This document shows positions 1-9,744 of a stretch of DNA of 64,000 nucleotides, in pieces. The first letter of the stretch is position 1. Each line of letters opens with the position of its first letter. The stretch covers positions 1 through 64,000 of the forward strand of contig SMSL01000001.1 in assembly GCA_007859995.1 (NCBI GenBank). Direction: 5' to 3'. Below the pieces are notes generated by a model. The model was not told where the DNA came from. It made no database searches and saw only the letters and a list, made by a program, of their open reading frames with translations. A program made the position numbers and the translations under genes. The DNA comes from Candidatus Brocadiaceae bacterium S225. GTDB taxonomy: Bacteria > Planctomycetota > Brocadiia > Brocadiales > Scalinduaceae.

Positions 1-131
1 TTCGTTCTATGCAAGGAGCAAGGATTTTCTGCCGTGTGCGTAGCTACCTTTCAACTTGCCGAAAGCAAGGGATAAAATCAAGCCAGGCTTTAGAAATATT
101 ATTTCGAGGTGAATTACCAGATTTTATTTAA
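1..131 (+). CDS. Transposase, C-terminal end only (cut by window edge)
   Basis: An open frame enters from the left edge (codons in phase with base 3) and stops at TAA 129-131. The visible ~42 residues include GARIFCRVRSYLSTCRKQG followed by an acidic, hydrophobic tail. This resembles the C-terminal end of IS66-type DDE transposases, but no catalytic residue is visible, so the family is a recognition call only. The rest of the gene lies outside the window. No terminal inverted repeat could be identified. Confidence 0.45.
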   Translation, partial: RSMQGARIFCRVRSYLSTCRKQGIKSSQALEILFRGELPDFI

Positions 132-217
132 TAGCACTGGTAATGTTTTTAAATACACTGAATAGTTACCAATTTACAACATTACTACTCCTGTGGTAAG
201 TTTACCGGGATAATAGC

Positions 218-1570
218 CTATTTAAAATCTTGCAGTCTTTCAAGGACCTTATGCCTGACTGTCATATATTCCGGTTTCCCCTCTGTCAGTTTAAGGAATG
301 AATCGTATGCTTTTGCCGAAAATTTCTTGTTACCAATAGCGTCATAGGAATAACCGATATTGAGTTGTACTTCAGGCATTCTCGGAGCAATTCGTTCTGC
401 TTGCTGTAAAATCTGCAAGGCAAAACTGTGGTTTCCCTTTTGTTGCTCTACTATTGCACGCATGAGCCATAATTGAGGCGACTTTGTATTAATAGAAAGT
501 CCCATGTCCAGATACTTCTCTGCATTATTCAGTTCTGCCAAACTGAGATATGCCACTCCATTAAGCAGATACGCGTTCCAATTTCCTGTCGAGCTGTCGA
601 TAACATGGCTCAAGACTTTTATTGCCTCCTTATGTGAACCGATATCAATCAGGCCCTTGGCATGGTTAAGCTGTGTATCAACCGAGTACTCTTTTTCAAC
701 CGTGAGAGAGACGTTCTTATCAGAAGAATGTCCTGCCTCTTTATAATTATCTGAAGAGAACATAGTGTTAGTTTTCTGTTTTAAATCCGGATCAGAGTGT
801 TCCGCATATAAATACTGTTCTTGTAGCGGTTTGCCGGTAAGATTGTCTGGAGATTCATAATGTAATACCTCTTGCTCAACACTTCCGGTTTTACCATCTG
901 ATTGTAGTCGCATGTTTTCAAGCACAATATCTTTGCTATCAGATCCATCTGCATCTGTTTGATCAACTGATTTATTGGATACATGTTCTACCACCCGTTT
1001 CGATTCAGCAGCCCCGGCAATTTCAGCCGTATGTGTATCTCCTTCCCGGTTATTTTGTTTTAACGATTCAATAACCTGATCGTTCGTATCAACAAAGCCA
1101 GTAGTTATAACAGGGTCAGAATTTTTTTTTATAATATCTTCGTCAAATGATTTGGGACCTTGATCATCCAATACGTGTTGTTGAGGCATTTGTTCAGAGG
1201 CTATCCGTAATTGCTTTTTCACTAAATTAGGTTTTTTATCGGCTTCATGTAATTTGTTGCTGAATTCCAGTGATTCCAAAACCTCTTCATCCTCTTTTGA
1301 AGAACTTAACTCCGATTCCAGATAACTTATTTCATAATTATATATATTGCTCTTTGTCTTAAGCTTTTTCTGATATCTTTCCAGGGCCATATATGCCAGG
1401 ATGCCAAGAAAAATCAAAACTATTATTATCATTACGAACGGCCTGGTTCGCGGTTTTTGTTTCATCGAGACATTACTACCTGTCGGGTGAGTTGTCGTAT
1501 TATGGTGATCAGGCCCCGTAGAATTCTGTTTATCCCCTATTGCTTTTAATGTTTCTTCTATAATGCTCAT
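218..1570 (-). CDS. TPR protein of MSHA-type pilus operon (MshN-like)
   Basis: 450 aa. A short cytoplasmic N-terminus is followed by one membrane segment at about residues 45-62 and a long charged, low-complexity stretch (about 65-300). Tetratricopeptide-type helical repeats follow from about 305 to 440 (hallmarks LNGVAYLSLAELNNAEKYL and LNIGYSYDAIGNKKFSAKAY). This bitopic plan with C-terminal TPRs is that of MshN, a scaffold of mannose-sensitive haemagglutinin pili. It is the last gene of the minus-strand pilus operon, 15 nt after the ExeA-like ATPase gene. The low-complexity middle gives no further clue. The MshN name rests on architecture and synteny, not on recognised sequence signatures. 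Confidence 0.6.
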   Translation of the reverse strand: MSIIEETLKAIGDKQNSTGPDHHNTTTHPTGSNVSMKQKPRTRPFVMIIIVLIFLGILAYMALERYQKKLKTKSNIYNYEISYLESELSSSKEDEEVLESLEFSNKLHEADKKPNLVKKQLRIASEQMPQQHVLDDQGPKSFDEDIIKKNSDPVITTGFVDTNDQVIESLKQNNREGDTHTAEIAGAAESKRVVEHVSNKSVDQTDADGSDSKDIVLENMRLQSDGKTGSVEQEVLHYESPDNLTGKPLQEQYLYAEHSDPDLKQKTNTMFSSDNYKEAGHSSDKNVSLTVEKEYSVDTQLNHAKGLIDIGSHKEAIKVLSHVIDSSTGNWNAYLLNGVAYLSLAELNNAEKYLDMGLSINTKSPQLWLMRAIVEQQKGNHSFALQILQQAERIAPRMPEVQLNIGYSYDAIGNKKFSAKAYDSFLKLTEGKPEYMTVRHKVLERLQDFK

Positions 1571-1585
1571 ATTTTCAATTTGTAT

Positions 1586-2908
1586 CTAATTTTGGACTTT
1601 TTCAATCGGTAAAGTTACGGATGGGTTTTGATGTAGACCAGAAAATTTGTCAGAATGAGTCAATCCAGCAGATTTTTGTCCTTCACTCAGATCTTCTATA
1701 CTAACATTCCAATCTGATTTGACATGAGAAAAATCTGGATTTAGTTTTACCTGTAATGCTTCAACTCTTCCAGCAGAATCTGGTTGAAGGGTATTTGATT
1801 CCTCAGTACTCTTCATATACACCTTATAACCTTGTTTCTCTTTTGTAGAGAATTGTGTTGATTCATCGATAACTGCCTGTTCATCTGATGTTTTTACCAC
1901 ACGTGTCAATCCTGTATCGATATAACCCTGATTCGAACCAAGTAATGCATTTTTTTCATTCAGTCTGTTCTGATACATCTCTAATCCTATATATATTGCA
2001 ATACTACATACGGTTACCACTGCCGCCACCCTGATAAATGATTTGTTACGGAATGTCTTGTTCTTACCTGGAAGTTTAGTACCTACAATTTCACGGGCAG
2101 CACGGATGAGAGCAATGGCCCTGATTTTCTTTTTACCGGAATTGAACGATGCAAGAAGAGCACGATCACATATTTGATTTATTCTTCTGGGAATACCTTT
2201 ACTATACCAATGAACCAGACAAACAGCAGGTGTAGTAAAACAGTAAGATAAGTCAGCAACAGCGTCGGTTGTTGACAGCCTCAGTCTGAAGTAGATATAT
2301 TCTATTGTTTCTGATATCTTAAATGGCTTGAGAAAATACTTTACACTTATACGCTGCTCCAACTGTCTCATACTAAAGTTTGCCAAACGGGTTTCAAGTT
2401 GAGGCTGGCCGATCAATATAAACGATAACAGTTTTCTTTTTTCTGTTTTGCAATTAGATAATTGCCGTAATCCTTCCAGTAAACTCGGCTTCAATCTCTG
2501 TGCTTCATCTACTATTATTACAACCCTTTTACCTTCGCCGGTTAATCGAATAAGCAGTTTATTTATCTCATGGAGACAGTGCCCTGAAGAATTTCCATCC
2601 AGTTGGGTCCCTGTCAAGTCGTAGTAAACCATCTTTAAAATGTCTAACGTGCTGAAACATGTATTGTAAATATGTACCGTCTTAATATCCTTACCAGCTG
2701 TACTGAGTATTTGTTGACAGAGAAGCGTTTTCCCCATGCCATTATCACCGATAAGTAATGTGAATCCATCCCTGATCAACCCGTATTTAAGATGATAAAA
2801 CGCCGCCATGTGCTGCTTGCTCTTAAACATAAAATTCGTATCTGTCGTCTGATTAAACGGCGGTTCACTAAAACCGAACTTTTTATAAAGAGATTCTATA
2901 TCACCCAT
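1586..2908 (-). CDS. ExeA/MshM-like AAA ATPase with C-terminal membrane anchor
   Basis: 440 aa. The N-terminus (LYKKFGFSEPPFNQTTD) is the classic opening of GspA/ExeA/MshM ATPases. Walker A is GDNGMGKT at about residues 54-61 and Walker B is VVIIVDEAQ at about 129-137. A membrane helix follows at about 292-309 and then a ~120-residue tail without recognisable domain. ExeA-family proteins use ATP to help the secretin cross or remodel the cell wall. The gene sits 1 nt from the secretin gene, which fits that role. Unlike minimal MshM it carries a transmembrane segment, as in GspA. Confidence 0.8.
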   Translation of the reverse strand: MGDIESLYKKFGFSEPPFNQTTDTNFMFKSKQHMAAFYHLKYGLIRDGFTLLIGDNGMGKTLLCQQILSTAGKDIKTVHIYNTCFSTLDILKMVYYDLTGTQLDGNSSGHCLHEINKLLIRLTGEGKRVVIIVDEAQRLKPSLLEGLRQLSNCKTEKRKLLSFILIGQPQLETRLANFSMRQLEQRISVKYFLKPFKISETIEYIYFRLRLSTTDAVADLSYCFTTPAVCLVHWYSKGIPRRINQICDRALLASFNSGKKKIRAIALIRAAREIVGTKLPGKNKTFRNKSFIRVAAVVTVCSIAIYIGLEMYQNRLNEKNALLGSNQGYIDTGLTRVVKTSDEQAVIDESTQFSTKEKQGYKVYMKSTEESNTLQPDSAGRVEALQVKLNPDFSHVKSDWNVSIEDLSEGQKSAGLTHSDKFSGLHQNPSVTLPIEKVQN

Positions 2909-2909
2909 T

Positions 2910-4448
2910 TTAAAGGTCCTTAATAATATTTGGTGTTATGAACATCACAAGTTCACTTTTTTTCTTCATTGTAAAACGTCCCTTAAACATGTGTCCCACA
3001 AGAGGAACATCACCTAATACCGGTATCTTGCGCTTAGTTTGAGAATCTGAATCCTGGATAAGGCCTCCAATTGTTACCATTTCTCCATCCCTTAACTGCA
3101 CTACCGTAGTAGATTGTTTAACATCCATCACAGGTGCAGTAGAACCAAGATTAGACGTTGCTGTGTCAACCAGACGGCTGATTATTGGTGTAACATCCAG
3201 TATTATCAGGCCACCTTCAGATATCTGTGGTGTAATGGATAAAACAAGACCCTCTGTTATAAAGCGAATTTCTTCTGTAATGGTATTGCCGCTCCCCGCT
3301 GTTCCAACAGTAGTAGTTTGATTGAAAAAAGGTATTTCCGTACCCACTTTAATAAGAGCCGGTTGATTATTCATAACACGGATTGAGGGCCTTGATATAA
3401 CATTAAGTTCTCCCTGTTCTCTAAGCGCATCAATTACAGCGCTGAAATTGGTGGAATTCAATCCCAGGGAAATAGTCCTTAATTTTGGGGTTACTCCGCC
3501 AAAAGGAAACGGTATAGAGGTGGAAGCCGCAAGAGAAACTGTATCCAGTGAAAAAATTCTTTTTATAAGTAAATCCCAATCAATGCCAAGGCTGAATTCA
3601 TCGTTAAGTGATACCTCCATTATCTTCACATTAATTTCTACCTGCCGTTTAATACTCTCTGTTATGCTGTTTATATAGTCGCTAATATGCATAACATACT
3701 TATGAGAATCAGTCACATGTATCGTGCCAGACATGCGATTTATGGTAATTCGACCTTCATCTGACAATAATCCTTTCAACTGTGCCGCAATATCTTCCCA
3801 GAATTTTATGGTATCAGATTGTTGTATTGTTATCCCCCCTGACTGATTACTCGCCGAGCTGGCAAGCGAGGCTTGGCTGGACCCTTTACCCTCCCTGATC
3901 AGCCTTAAGTAGTCAACGATAAACATTTTTGTTTCATACTTAAAGACCCGTATAAGGTTACCCTCTTTAGACCAGTAATACCCGTGTGCATCCAGGATAA
4001 CTTCCATTGCTTTTTCAAATGGAAGGTCCTTGAAGTCAACCGTAACCATTCCGGTGATCTCGGGACTTGTAATTATGTTCAGATCATGACTATGCGCGAA
4101 AAGATCCAATGCGGTGACAATCGGAATTCCCTTCGCCCTGAATCGGTACAGCGGCTCTTCTTCTTCACCGTTGATCTTGCCGGAAGCATCAGGAATTAAA
4201 AGCATCCTGTCTCCTACATTCAAATCGAGAGGGTGATCATTTCTATCAGTAACCAGAGGTATTCTTTTCGTTACATCCAGTTTTAAAGACGCATCTTGTG
4301 TATTTTTGTGCATGTATTTGTAATCAGCACATCCCTGGAGGAATGCAAATACAGCAATTCCTGTAACAAACATTCTAAAAATATTTTGTTTGCAGGCAGC
4401 ATCGTGTAATGTTTCTGTAATCAAATTTAATGGGGAAAAAATCCTCAT
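2910..4448 (-). CDS. mshL: Secretin lipoprotein, MshL/PilQ type
   Basis: About 512 aa from the ATG at 4448. The frame extends upstream to a TTG at 4499, and a later ATG at 4373 lies directly before the lipobox. FAFLQGC looks like a lipobox, so the protein is probably an outer-membrane lipoprotein. An N-domain (TALDLFAHSHDLNIITSPEITG, joined to VTVDFKDLPFEKAMEVIL) is followed by a secretin domain ending in VPVLGDVPLVGHMFKGR and a C-terminal IT-P-I strand, the standard secretin signature. It would form the outer-membrane pore for the pilus encoded by the neighbours. It is distinct from the second secretin, GspD, at 33.5-35.5 kb. No clear Shine-Dalgarno sequence decides the start. Confidence 0.8.
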   Translation of the reverse strand: MRIFSPLNLITETLHDAACKQNIFRMFVTGIAVFAFLQGCADYKYMHKNTQDASLKLDVTKRIPLVTDRNDHPLDLNVGDRMLLIPDASGKINGEEEEPLYRFRAKGIPIVTALDLFAHSHDLNIITSPEITGMVTVDFKDLPFEKAMEVILDAHGYYWSKEGNLIRVFKYETKMFIVDYLRLIREGKGSSQASLASSASNQSGGITIQQSDTIKFWEDIAAQLKGLLSDEGRITINRMSGTIHVTDSHKYVMHISDYINSITESIKRQVEINVKIMEVSLNDEFSLGIDWDLLIKRIFSLDTVSLAASTSIPFPFGGVTPKLRTISLGLNSTNFSAVIDALREQGELNVISRPSIRVMNNQPALIKVGTEIPFFNQTTTVGTAGSGNTITEEIRFITEGLVLSITPQISEGGLIILDVTPIISRLVDTATSNLGSTAPVMDVKQSTTVVQLRDGEMVTIGGLIQDSDSQTKRKIPVLGDVPLVGHMFKGRFTMKKKSELVMFITPNIIKDL

Positions 4449-4505
4449 AATTTTATTGTTTAAGAATTGATCGATATGTTGATTCTTTCTACCGTTCAAA
4501 TCAAC

Positions 4506-5012
4506 TTAAAATTCCAGCTTTTTATATCCGTTATGGCCTTGCAATATAACAGAATCTGAGTCTATACTTATAATCCGGAAATCTTTGTAGTAATCTCCTA
4601 CACCAACAATCACATTATTTATTACAGCAAAGGAAATGCCAGATTCCTTCACAATAGCAACCAAAGTATCTATAAGTGATTGCTTCTCTTCCTCCGTATT
4701 AAATTGTCTTTTGCCGGTATTTTCTAAAGGGACCTCATGTTCCTTATGAAGAGCGTGAGCCACAAATGGATCTCTTGTATAATTCATAACCCATGTGAGT
4801 TTTTTATAGTCAGCTGAACTTAAAAATTTCCTTGGCATATATTCATCCTGTTCAAATATATAATTCTCTTGTTCAATAAGTTCACTATTGTTTGCTAAAC
4901 GAGATTTAAGCCGCATTGAATGAATGACCGGCAATATTATGTTCTTTGAAACAAATCCGATTGCCACTATCACTAATATAATCACAATAAATTTATTCTT
5001 TAAAAACTTCAT
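4506..5012 (-). CDS. Small membrane-anchored pilus protein (MshK/PilP-like position)
   Basis: 168 aa. An N-terminal membrane helix at about residues 8-26 is followed by an exported region. The last ~50 residues look like a small beta-domain (VGVGDYYKDFRIISIDSDSV). That fold and the position directly before the secretin gene match pilot/inner-membrane linker proteins such as MshK or PilP, which bridge the inner-membrane complex to the secretin. No diagnostic motif is seen, so the call rests on size, topology and gene order. Confidence 0.45.
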   Translation of the reverse strand: MKFLKNKFIVIILVIVAIGFVSKNIILPVIHSMRLKSRLANNSELIEQENYIFEQDEYMPRKFLSSADYKKLTWVMNYTRDPFVAHALHKEHEVPLENTGKRQFNTEEEKQSLIDTLVAIVKESGISFAVINNVIVGVGDYYKDFRIISIDSDSVILQGHNGYKKLEF

Positions 5013-5079
5013 ATGAATTCCCCTGTAATAATGCCCATTATTGAAACGCTTAACTGTCAGAAATCCACATCACGTTATA

Positions 5080-5700
5080 TTATGTCTCTTCACTACCGAA
5101 TGCTACCCAGAGATTGAAATCTACATTCATTGTTTTTATACCATCTCCTATACCTGTGACCAGTAAACCAGCCAGATCCAGGCCATAGTAAATTCGATCT
5201 ATCTCCCGGAGCAAATCGATAAATTGAACTATCCCGATTGGTACAGATTCAGTTTGATTCGCATCACTTCCCTGTAGCATCAGCTTAACACTGAGAGGTA
5301 ATACTGAAAGGTCTGATGCTCCATGATAAGCCGATTTCAACTCTCCCAATTTGTAGCTCATCTTGAAACCCCTGGAAGATATTGTTTGGATTATGTCAGA
5401 TATCCGGTCTGATACTTCGTCAAAGCTATCAGGAATATTGTTTCTCACATTCTCCCAATCAGTCCATGCACGTTGCATTTTGCTTTCAGTATAGGTACTT
5501 TTCGCATTTTCAATTTCTTCCCAAAGCAACACAGAGGACTTCATTTGATTCGTAACTTTTTTTATAGCAGGCAGTCTAATGAAAATAGATACCGACACAA
5601 GAAGTACCGGAATAGGAATCAGAATAATTAGTATTAAATACACTCTGAACAACGGTTTCTCCCGCCACAATGATTTAAATAGTTCTATTTTCCTGTTCAT
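5080..5700 (-). CDS. PilO/MshJ-like inner-membrane pilus assembly protein
   Basis: 206 aa. One N-terminal membrane segment (about residues 20-42) is followed by a coiled coil and a ferredoxin-like periplasmic domain, the plan of PilO/MshJ/GspM. It overlaps the upstream PilM/N-like gene by 4 nt (ATGA), which indicates translational coupling. The two would form the inner-membrane alignment complex of the pilus. Recognition is by topology and synteny. Confidence 0.55.
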   Translation of the reverse strand: MNRKIELFKSLWREKPLFRVYLILIILIPIPVLLVSVSIFIRLPAIKKVTNQMKSSVLLWEEIENAKSTYTESKMQRAWTDWENVRNNIPDSFDEVSDRISDIIQTISSRGFKMSYKLGELKSAYHGASDLSVLPLSVKLMLQGSDANQTESVPIGIVQFIDLLREIDRIYYGLDLAGLLVTGIGDGIKTMNVDFNLWVAFGSEET

Positions 5701-7097
5701 TTAATTACCCCTCTAAGAGAAAACCTGCTCATTCTAGAGTCACTCAAAATACCATCTTTGATCTGTTCCTGCCATTTTCCATACCAATCGTTATTAATAT
5801 GCACTTTAAAATGGCTATTCTGAAGCTTGTCACAAAGAACCTCAAGATTTTCCTTCATCGCTTTGCTGCTATTTTCAGAAAAACCCTCAATAATAATCTC
5901 CCACGAATAATTATTTTTGTGCAGAACCCGGGTTTTTGTAAGGATCAGCCCGTCCGGTACCTCGTTACAGAGGTATCCTAAAAACATTCCCGGAATCGGA
6001 GGCAGGAGTTTTTCTTCCATAGTCTTAACCATAATTTTTAATTCATCAAACCTTCTCTTGCGCTCCAGTTCGTTTTTTTTTAAGTTACGCAACTCATTGC
6101 TTTCCCGATTAATAACAGCGAGTAACTTCTTTTCCTTATACAACAAGTATTCAATTGTAGTCGAAGCAGTAATAGATCCGACCCATAACGCTATAAGAAT
6201 AATCAAAGTTGCCCTTGTAGACCTTCTTATCCTTACCTCATTTCGATATTTCTTGAGAAGCAGATTGCCATTGTCATTAAATGAAATATTTAAAGATCCC
6301 TTATTCCAGAAAAAGCGTTTAGGCTTTGGCGGCAACCAATTAATTTGAACATCAAGGCTATTCTCTAGAATATGAAAAACATTTTCATTAAAATCTTCTG
6401 ACAGTTTAACTAAGGTAACATTCTCGCCAAACTGTTGTTTATTATAAAGAATCGATCGTTTAACCTCCTTGGAAACTCTTTCAATATCAACATCTTTTCC
6501 CATATCAGCTTTCAGCCCTCTATCTGAAAAGATTGTTCCATCATTCTTGCCGATAAGTATGGATACTTTGCCATACATCCCGACAATAAGTGCGACCACC
6601 CTGTTTTTATCAATTGACAGTTCTCTAAACTGCTGCTCCCTTATCCTTAAAAATGGTATTATCAACATAAGGAACAGACCGACATCTGTGCAAGCCTGTC
6701 TGAGTTCTAAGACGAAAGATAATGGGATATAATTTATTGATACATGTATTTTGTCCTTTGTAGGGGTTTTCGAATAACTGAATGCCGCTTCTCCATCAAA
6801 CTCTTTAAACTGCTCCACTTTCCGTTTTACATAAATATAAATATCTTTTGAATTCATTGGCGGAATATTAATGGCCTTGTGCCTGAGCAGATCACAATCC
6901 AGAACAATACTGGCGTATTTTCCTCTGGAACCGGTATCAGATACCGCCTCTGCCAGGGCTGATCTTATTTCATCAATACTATGTACTCTATTTGAGGAAG
7001 ACCAGGTTCTCTCGCTGCCTGATTTGTCTAATCTGAAGGCCCTCATCCAGCCTTGAAAGAGGTTTATACTTAAAATATTTTTTCTGATTTTTGACAT
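5697..7097 (-). CDS. Fused PilM/PilN-like (MshI-like) assembly protein
   Basis: 466 aa. The N-terminal ~240 residues look like an actin-fold PilM/GspL cytoplasmic domain. A membrane helix at about 297-315 (ATLIILIALWVGSITAS) and a PilN-like coiled-coil/ferredoxin-fold domain follow. This is the MshI/GspL type of fusion. It precedes and overlaps the PilO-like gene. The product is expected to join the assembly ATPase (9.7-11.4 kb) to the periplasmic parts. Confidence 0.6.
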   Translation of the reverse strand: MSKIRKNILSINLFQGWMRAFRLDKSGSERTWSSSNRVHSIDEIRSALAEAVSDTGSRGKYASIVLDCDLLRHKAINIPPMNSKDIYIYVKRKVEQFKEFDGEAAFSYSKTPTKDKIHVSINYIPLSFVLELRQACTDVGLFLMLIIPFLRIREQQFRELSIDKNRVVALIVGMYGKVSILIGKNDGTIFSDRGLKADMGKDVDIERVSKEVKRSILYNKQQFGENVTLVKLSEDFNENVFHILENSLDVQINWLPPKPKRFFWNKGSLNISFNDNGNLLLKKYRNEVRIRRSTRATLIILIALWVGSITASTTIEYLLYKEKKLLAVINRESNELRNLKKNELERKRRFDELKIMVKTMEEKLLPPIPGMFLGYLCNEVPDGLILTKTRVLHKNNYSWEIIIEGFSENSSKAMKENLEVLCDKLQNSHFKVHINNDWYGKWQEQIKDGILSDSRMSRFSLRGVIK

Positions 7098-7117
7098 ATA
7101 TATTTATTGAGTTTAAA

Positions 7118-8377
7118 TTACCTGCTCCATGAGGGTATAGGTCCGGGTGAATACGTATAGCTTTCAGACTCTTTTATAACGGATGAATGCAGCATGTTTC
7201 CGGACGGATTACCAATAGTCCATGACTGATCATAGAGATAAAGAGAAGTACCGTTTATGACATTAAAGCTTATAATCTCCGGTGTACCTGGTGTACTGAT
7301 AACAATTACCGTTGGATCTCCCAACTGGCCTTCCAGTTTATACTGTGGTTCTCCGTTATACCCAACCGTAGTGTCTATAAATCCAGAATTACCATTGAAA
7401 ACATTTGCACCGGCAATGGTCAACTCTGAACTGATATTTATATCTGCAGTTGATGTATAATTAACCGATACCGGTATAGCTGTCACACCTGATGTTACAT
7501 TTGCCGCAGACACAAACTGACTGCCGCCTGAAGTATATCCTATATTTAGTAAAGCTGTTCCTCCCTGTAGGTTGGTTGGCTCAAAACCCCCTGTACTGTA
7601 AGCGATTGAATAAATATGTGAGTTTTTTTCAACTGTTATCAGGGGATAGACTATAATGGGTCCCGGAGTCCCGCTTTGTGGAGTGGTTGAATTCGGGTTT
7701 GTATATGATCTCCTTGAAGAGAGAGACCCGTTACCTGACTGTAAGGTTACAGTTTCGAACAACTGGGAAAAGTTAATCCTCTTTATTTTCAGTTTACTGC
7801 CCTCCACCAGAGGATCAGTAGCTGAATTTACCTGGTTCCAGACAGCAGAAAAATTCTGGGCCGTATTTGCTACATTATTTATAGTTTGTGTACAACCGGT
7901 GGATAAATCTGAAATTATCATTGCTCTTGGATTTACGGGAGGAGAGGCAGTCAAACCTGTTGTATAACCTGAAAAATTTGTAGCAGAGACGGTGTTCTGA
8001 TTATAAACCCCACCGCCTCCTGATAAACCGTTAAGGTCCGTCGATGGGTCAAACCAGTAGCGCCTATTACAGTCAGCATTGTTAATATATATCTGTTTTT
8101 CCGGCAATCCTGTCTGTGTTGCTATATTTTCGGACCAGACCCCCTGGCCGTAACCGGACGGTGGTATTATCCTGTTTTCCAAAACATAACTCACCAATCC
8201 GTCCGCCATTATGTCCAGAGTCTGATCTTCCACATCCTGTCTGGCTCCCTGCATTTGCTTTACAACATTAGGCACTATCATGGCAGACAATATTGCCATA
8301 ATGGCCAGTACTCCAACCATCTCTATAAGAGTAAATCCGTGCTTACAACATAATTCACCTATTTTGCGGTTATTCAT
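7118..8377 (-). CDS. Large type IV prepilin-like protein
   Basis: About 419 aa from the ATG at 8377 (the frame opens at a TTG at 8389). The N-terminus has a class III prepilin cleavage site: KHG followed by FTLIEMVGVLAIMAILSAM, with the glutamate at +5 and a hydrophobic helix. The mature part is unusually long for a pilin, is rich in Gly/Ser/Thr/Asn and predicts as beta-rich. It is probably a minor pilin or tip protein processed by a prepilin peptidase encoded elsewhere. It lies in the MSHA-like operon between the GspF-like and PilM/N-like genes. Confidence 0.75.
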   Translation of the reverse strand: MNNRKIGELCCKHGFTLIEMVGVLAIMAILSAMIVPNVVKQMQGARQDVEDQTLDIMADGLVSYVLENRIIPPSGYGQGVWSENIATQTGLPEKQIYINNADCNRRYWFDPSTDLNGLSGGGGVYNQNTVSATNFSGYTTGLTASPPVNPRAMIISDLSTGCTQTINNVANTAQNFSAVWNQVNSATDPLVEGSKLKIKRINFSQLFETVTLQSGNGSLSSRRSYTNPNSTTPQSGTPGPIIVYPLITVEKNSHIYSIAYSTGGFEPTNLQGGTALLNIGYTSGGSQFVSAANVTSGVTAIPVSVNYTSTADINISSELTIAGANVFNGNSGFIDTTVGYNGEPQYKLEGQLGDPTVIVISTPGTPEIISFNVINGTSLYLYDQSWTIGNPSGNMLHSSVIKESESYTYSPGPIPSWSR

Positions 8378-8442
8378 TTCGGCAATCAAAACTGATAACT
8401 GTTTTGCGTAATATTCTAAATAATAAATAAACTGAATCCCTT

Positions 8443-9660
8443 TTACTTGACTGCCCCGAACAGGCCGAGTATAGGCAGCATTATTGCCATCGCCGTAAAA
8501 CCTACTATTCCTATAAGTGTTAACATTATCAACGGTTCCATAATCCCAAATACCTTTTTTATCTTTCTGGACACTTCTTCGGTATAGTAGTCTGTTAGGT
8601 TTCTAAGAGCACCCCCAAGATCTCCGGATGTTTCACCTACCGTTATCATCAACAATGCTTTTGCCGGAAATATCTTATTTTTTTTCAAACTTTCATTCAA
8701 AAATTTTCCGTCCTCAACATCCTTCCTCGCTTCTTTCAGAGCATTCTCCATAACCTTGTTCCCTACGAGGCCTTCACATAATTCCAGGTTCTGAATGATG
8801 GGGACACCTGATTCGAAAAGAATCGAAAAATTGAATGCGAACCTGGATATAGTCAGTATCCTTATAAGCTCACCGAAAACCAGAATTTTCAGTTTTGCAC
8901 TATCAACAGCATATGCAAACCGAATCCAATGTTTTTGCCCGTATCTGAAAACAAAAGGCGTAATAAACCCGGCTAACAATATTGCCCACCAGGTTGCTAC
9001 GAAAAATTCACTTAAAGACATAACCATTCTAGTCGGGAATGGCAAAGGTACGTTAAGACTGTTTAACAACTTTGCAAACGTTGGAACTACGAACGTGAAA
9101 AGTATAAGTATTAGTCCTGACACGGCAGATAAAACGGTAAGAGGATATATTGTGGCCTGCTTTATATTCGATTTCAGGTTTGACTGCCACTCCAGATACC
9201 GGATTAACTCACCAAACGTCTCCGGTAAATTCCCGCTATGCTCACCTGCCATAATCATACCCAGAATATGACTGGAAAAAACTTTTGGATGCCTTTTTAA
9301 TGCTTCAGTGAATGAGCCTCCAGCCTTTACGTTAGAAATTATGTCATCAATAATAGTAAGCAAGACGGAAGAGTCAACATCTTCCTTTATGATATTAAGA
9401 GCGTCAAGAAACGTAACGCTTGACTTCAACAGGCTTCTTAATGTTATGAAAAAATCAATCAATTCCCTGTTTTTAGGGCCACGCCTGAAAAAGGAAATAT
9501 TAGTATTAGCAGATTTTTTTTGTTCCAGGATCTGTGCTTCAATAAGCACAGATCCGTGTTTGGCAAGCTCTGACTCAAGAGCTATTATATCCGGGACCGA
9601 TTTCCTGCCCGTTATCTGTTTACCAGTTCGGTCAACCCCACGATAATTATAATCAGGCAT
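8443..9660 (-). CDS. Pilus/type II inner-membrane platform protein (MshG/PilC/GspF family)
   Basis: 405 aa. The N-terminal cytoplasmic sequence begins PDYNYRGVDRTGKQI. Two GspF domains each end in a membrane region, with the family motifs GEHSGNLPETF and GETSGDLGGAL. Three membrane segments are evident at about residues 165-190, 215-235 and 375-400. It is the polytopic platform that couples the extension ATPase to pilin insertion. It lies directly downstream of that ATPase gene in the operon. Confidence 0.88.
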   Translation of the reverse strand: MPDYNYRGVDRTGKQITGRKSVPDIIALESELAKHGSVLIEAQILEQKKSANTNISFFRRGPKNRELIDFFITLRSLLKSSVTFLDALNIIKEDVDSSVLLTIIDDIISNVKAGGSFTEALKRHPKVFSSHILGMIMAGEHSGNLPETFGELIRYLEWQSNLKSNIKQATIYPLTVLSAVSGLILILFTFVVPTFAKLLNSLNVPLPFPTRMVMSLSEFFVATWWAILLAGFITPFVFRYGQKHWIRFAYAVDSAKLKILVFGELIRILTISRFAFNFSILFESGVPIIQNLELCEGLVGNKVMENALKEARKDVEDGKFLNESLKKNKIFPAKALLMITVGETSGDLGGALRNLTDYYTEEVSRKIKKVFGIMEPLIMLTLIGIVGFTAMAIMLPILGLFGAVK

Positions 9661-9744
9661 ATTGATTTACCAATTGAACATATAACCGTTCTCTCATTTT
9701 TATTTCCATAGCCGATCTTTCTAAAATATACAGGCATTGACAAA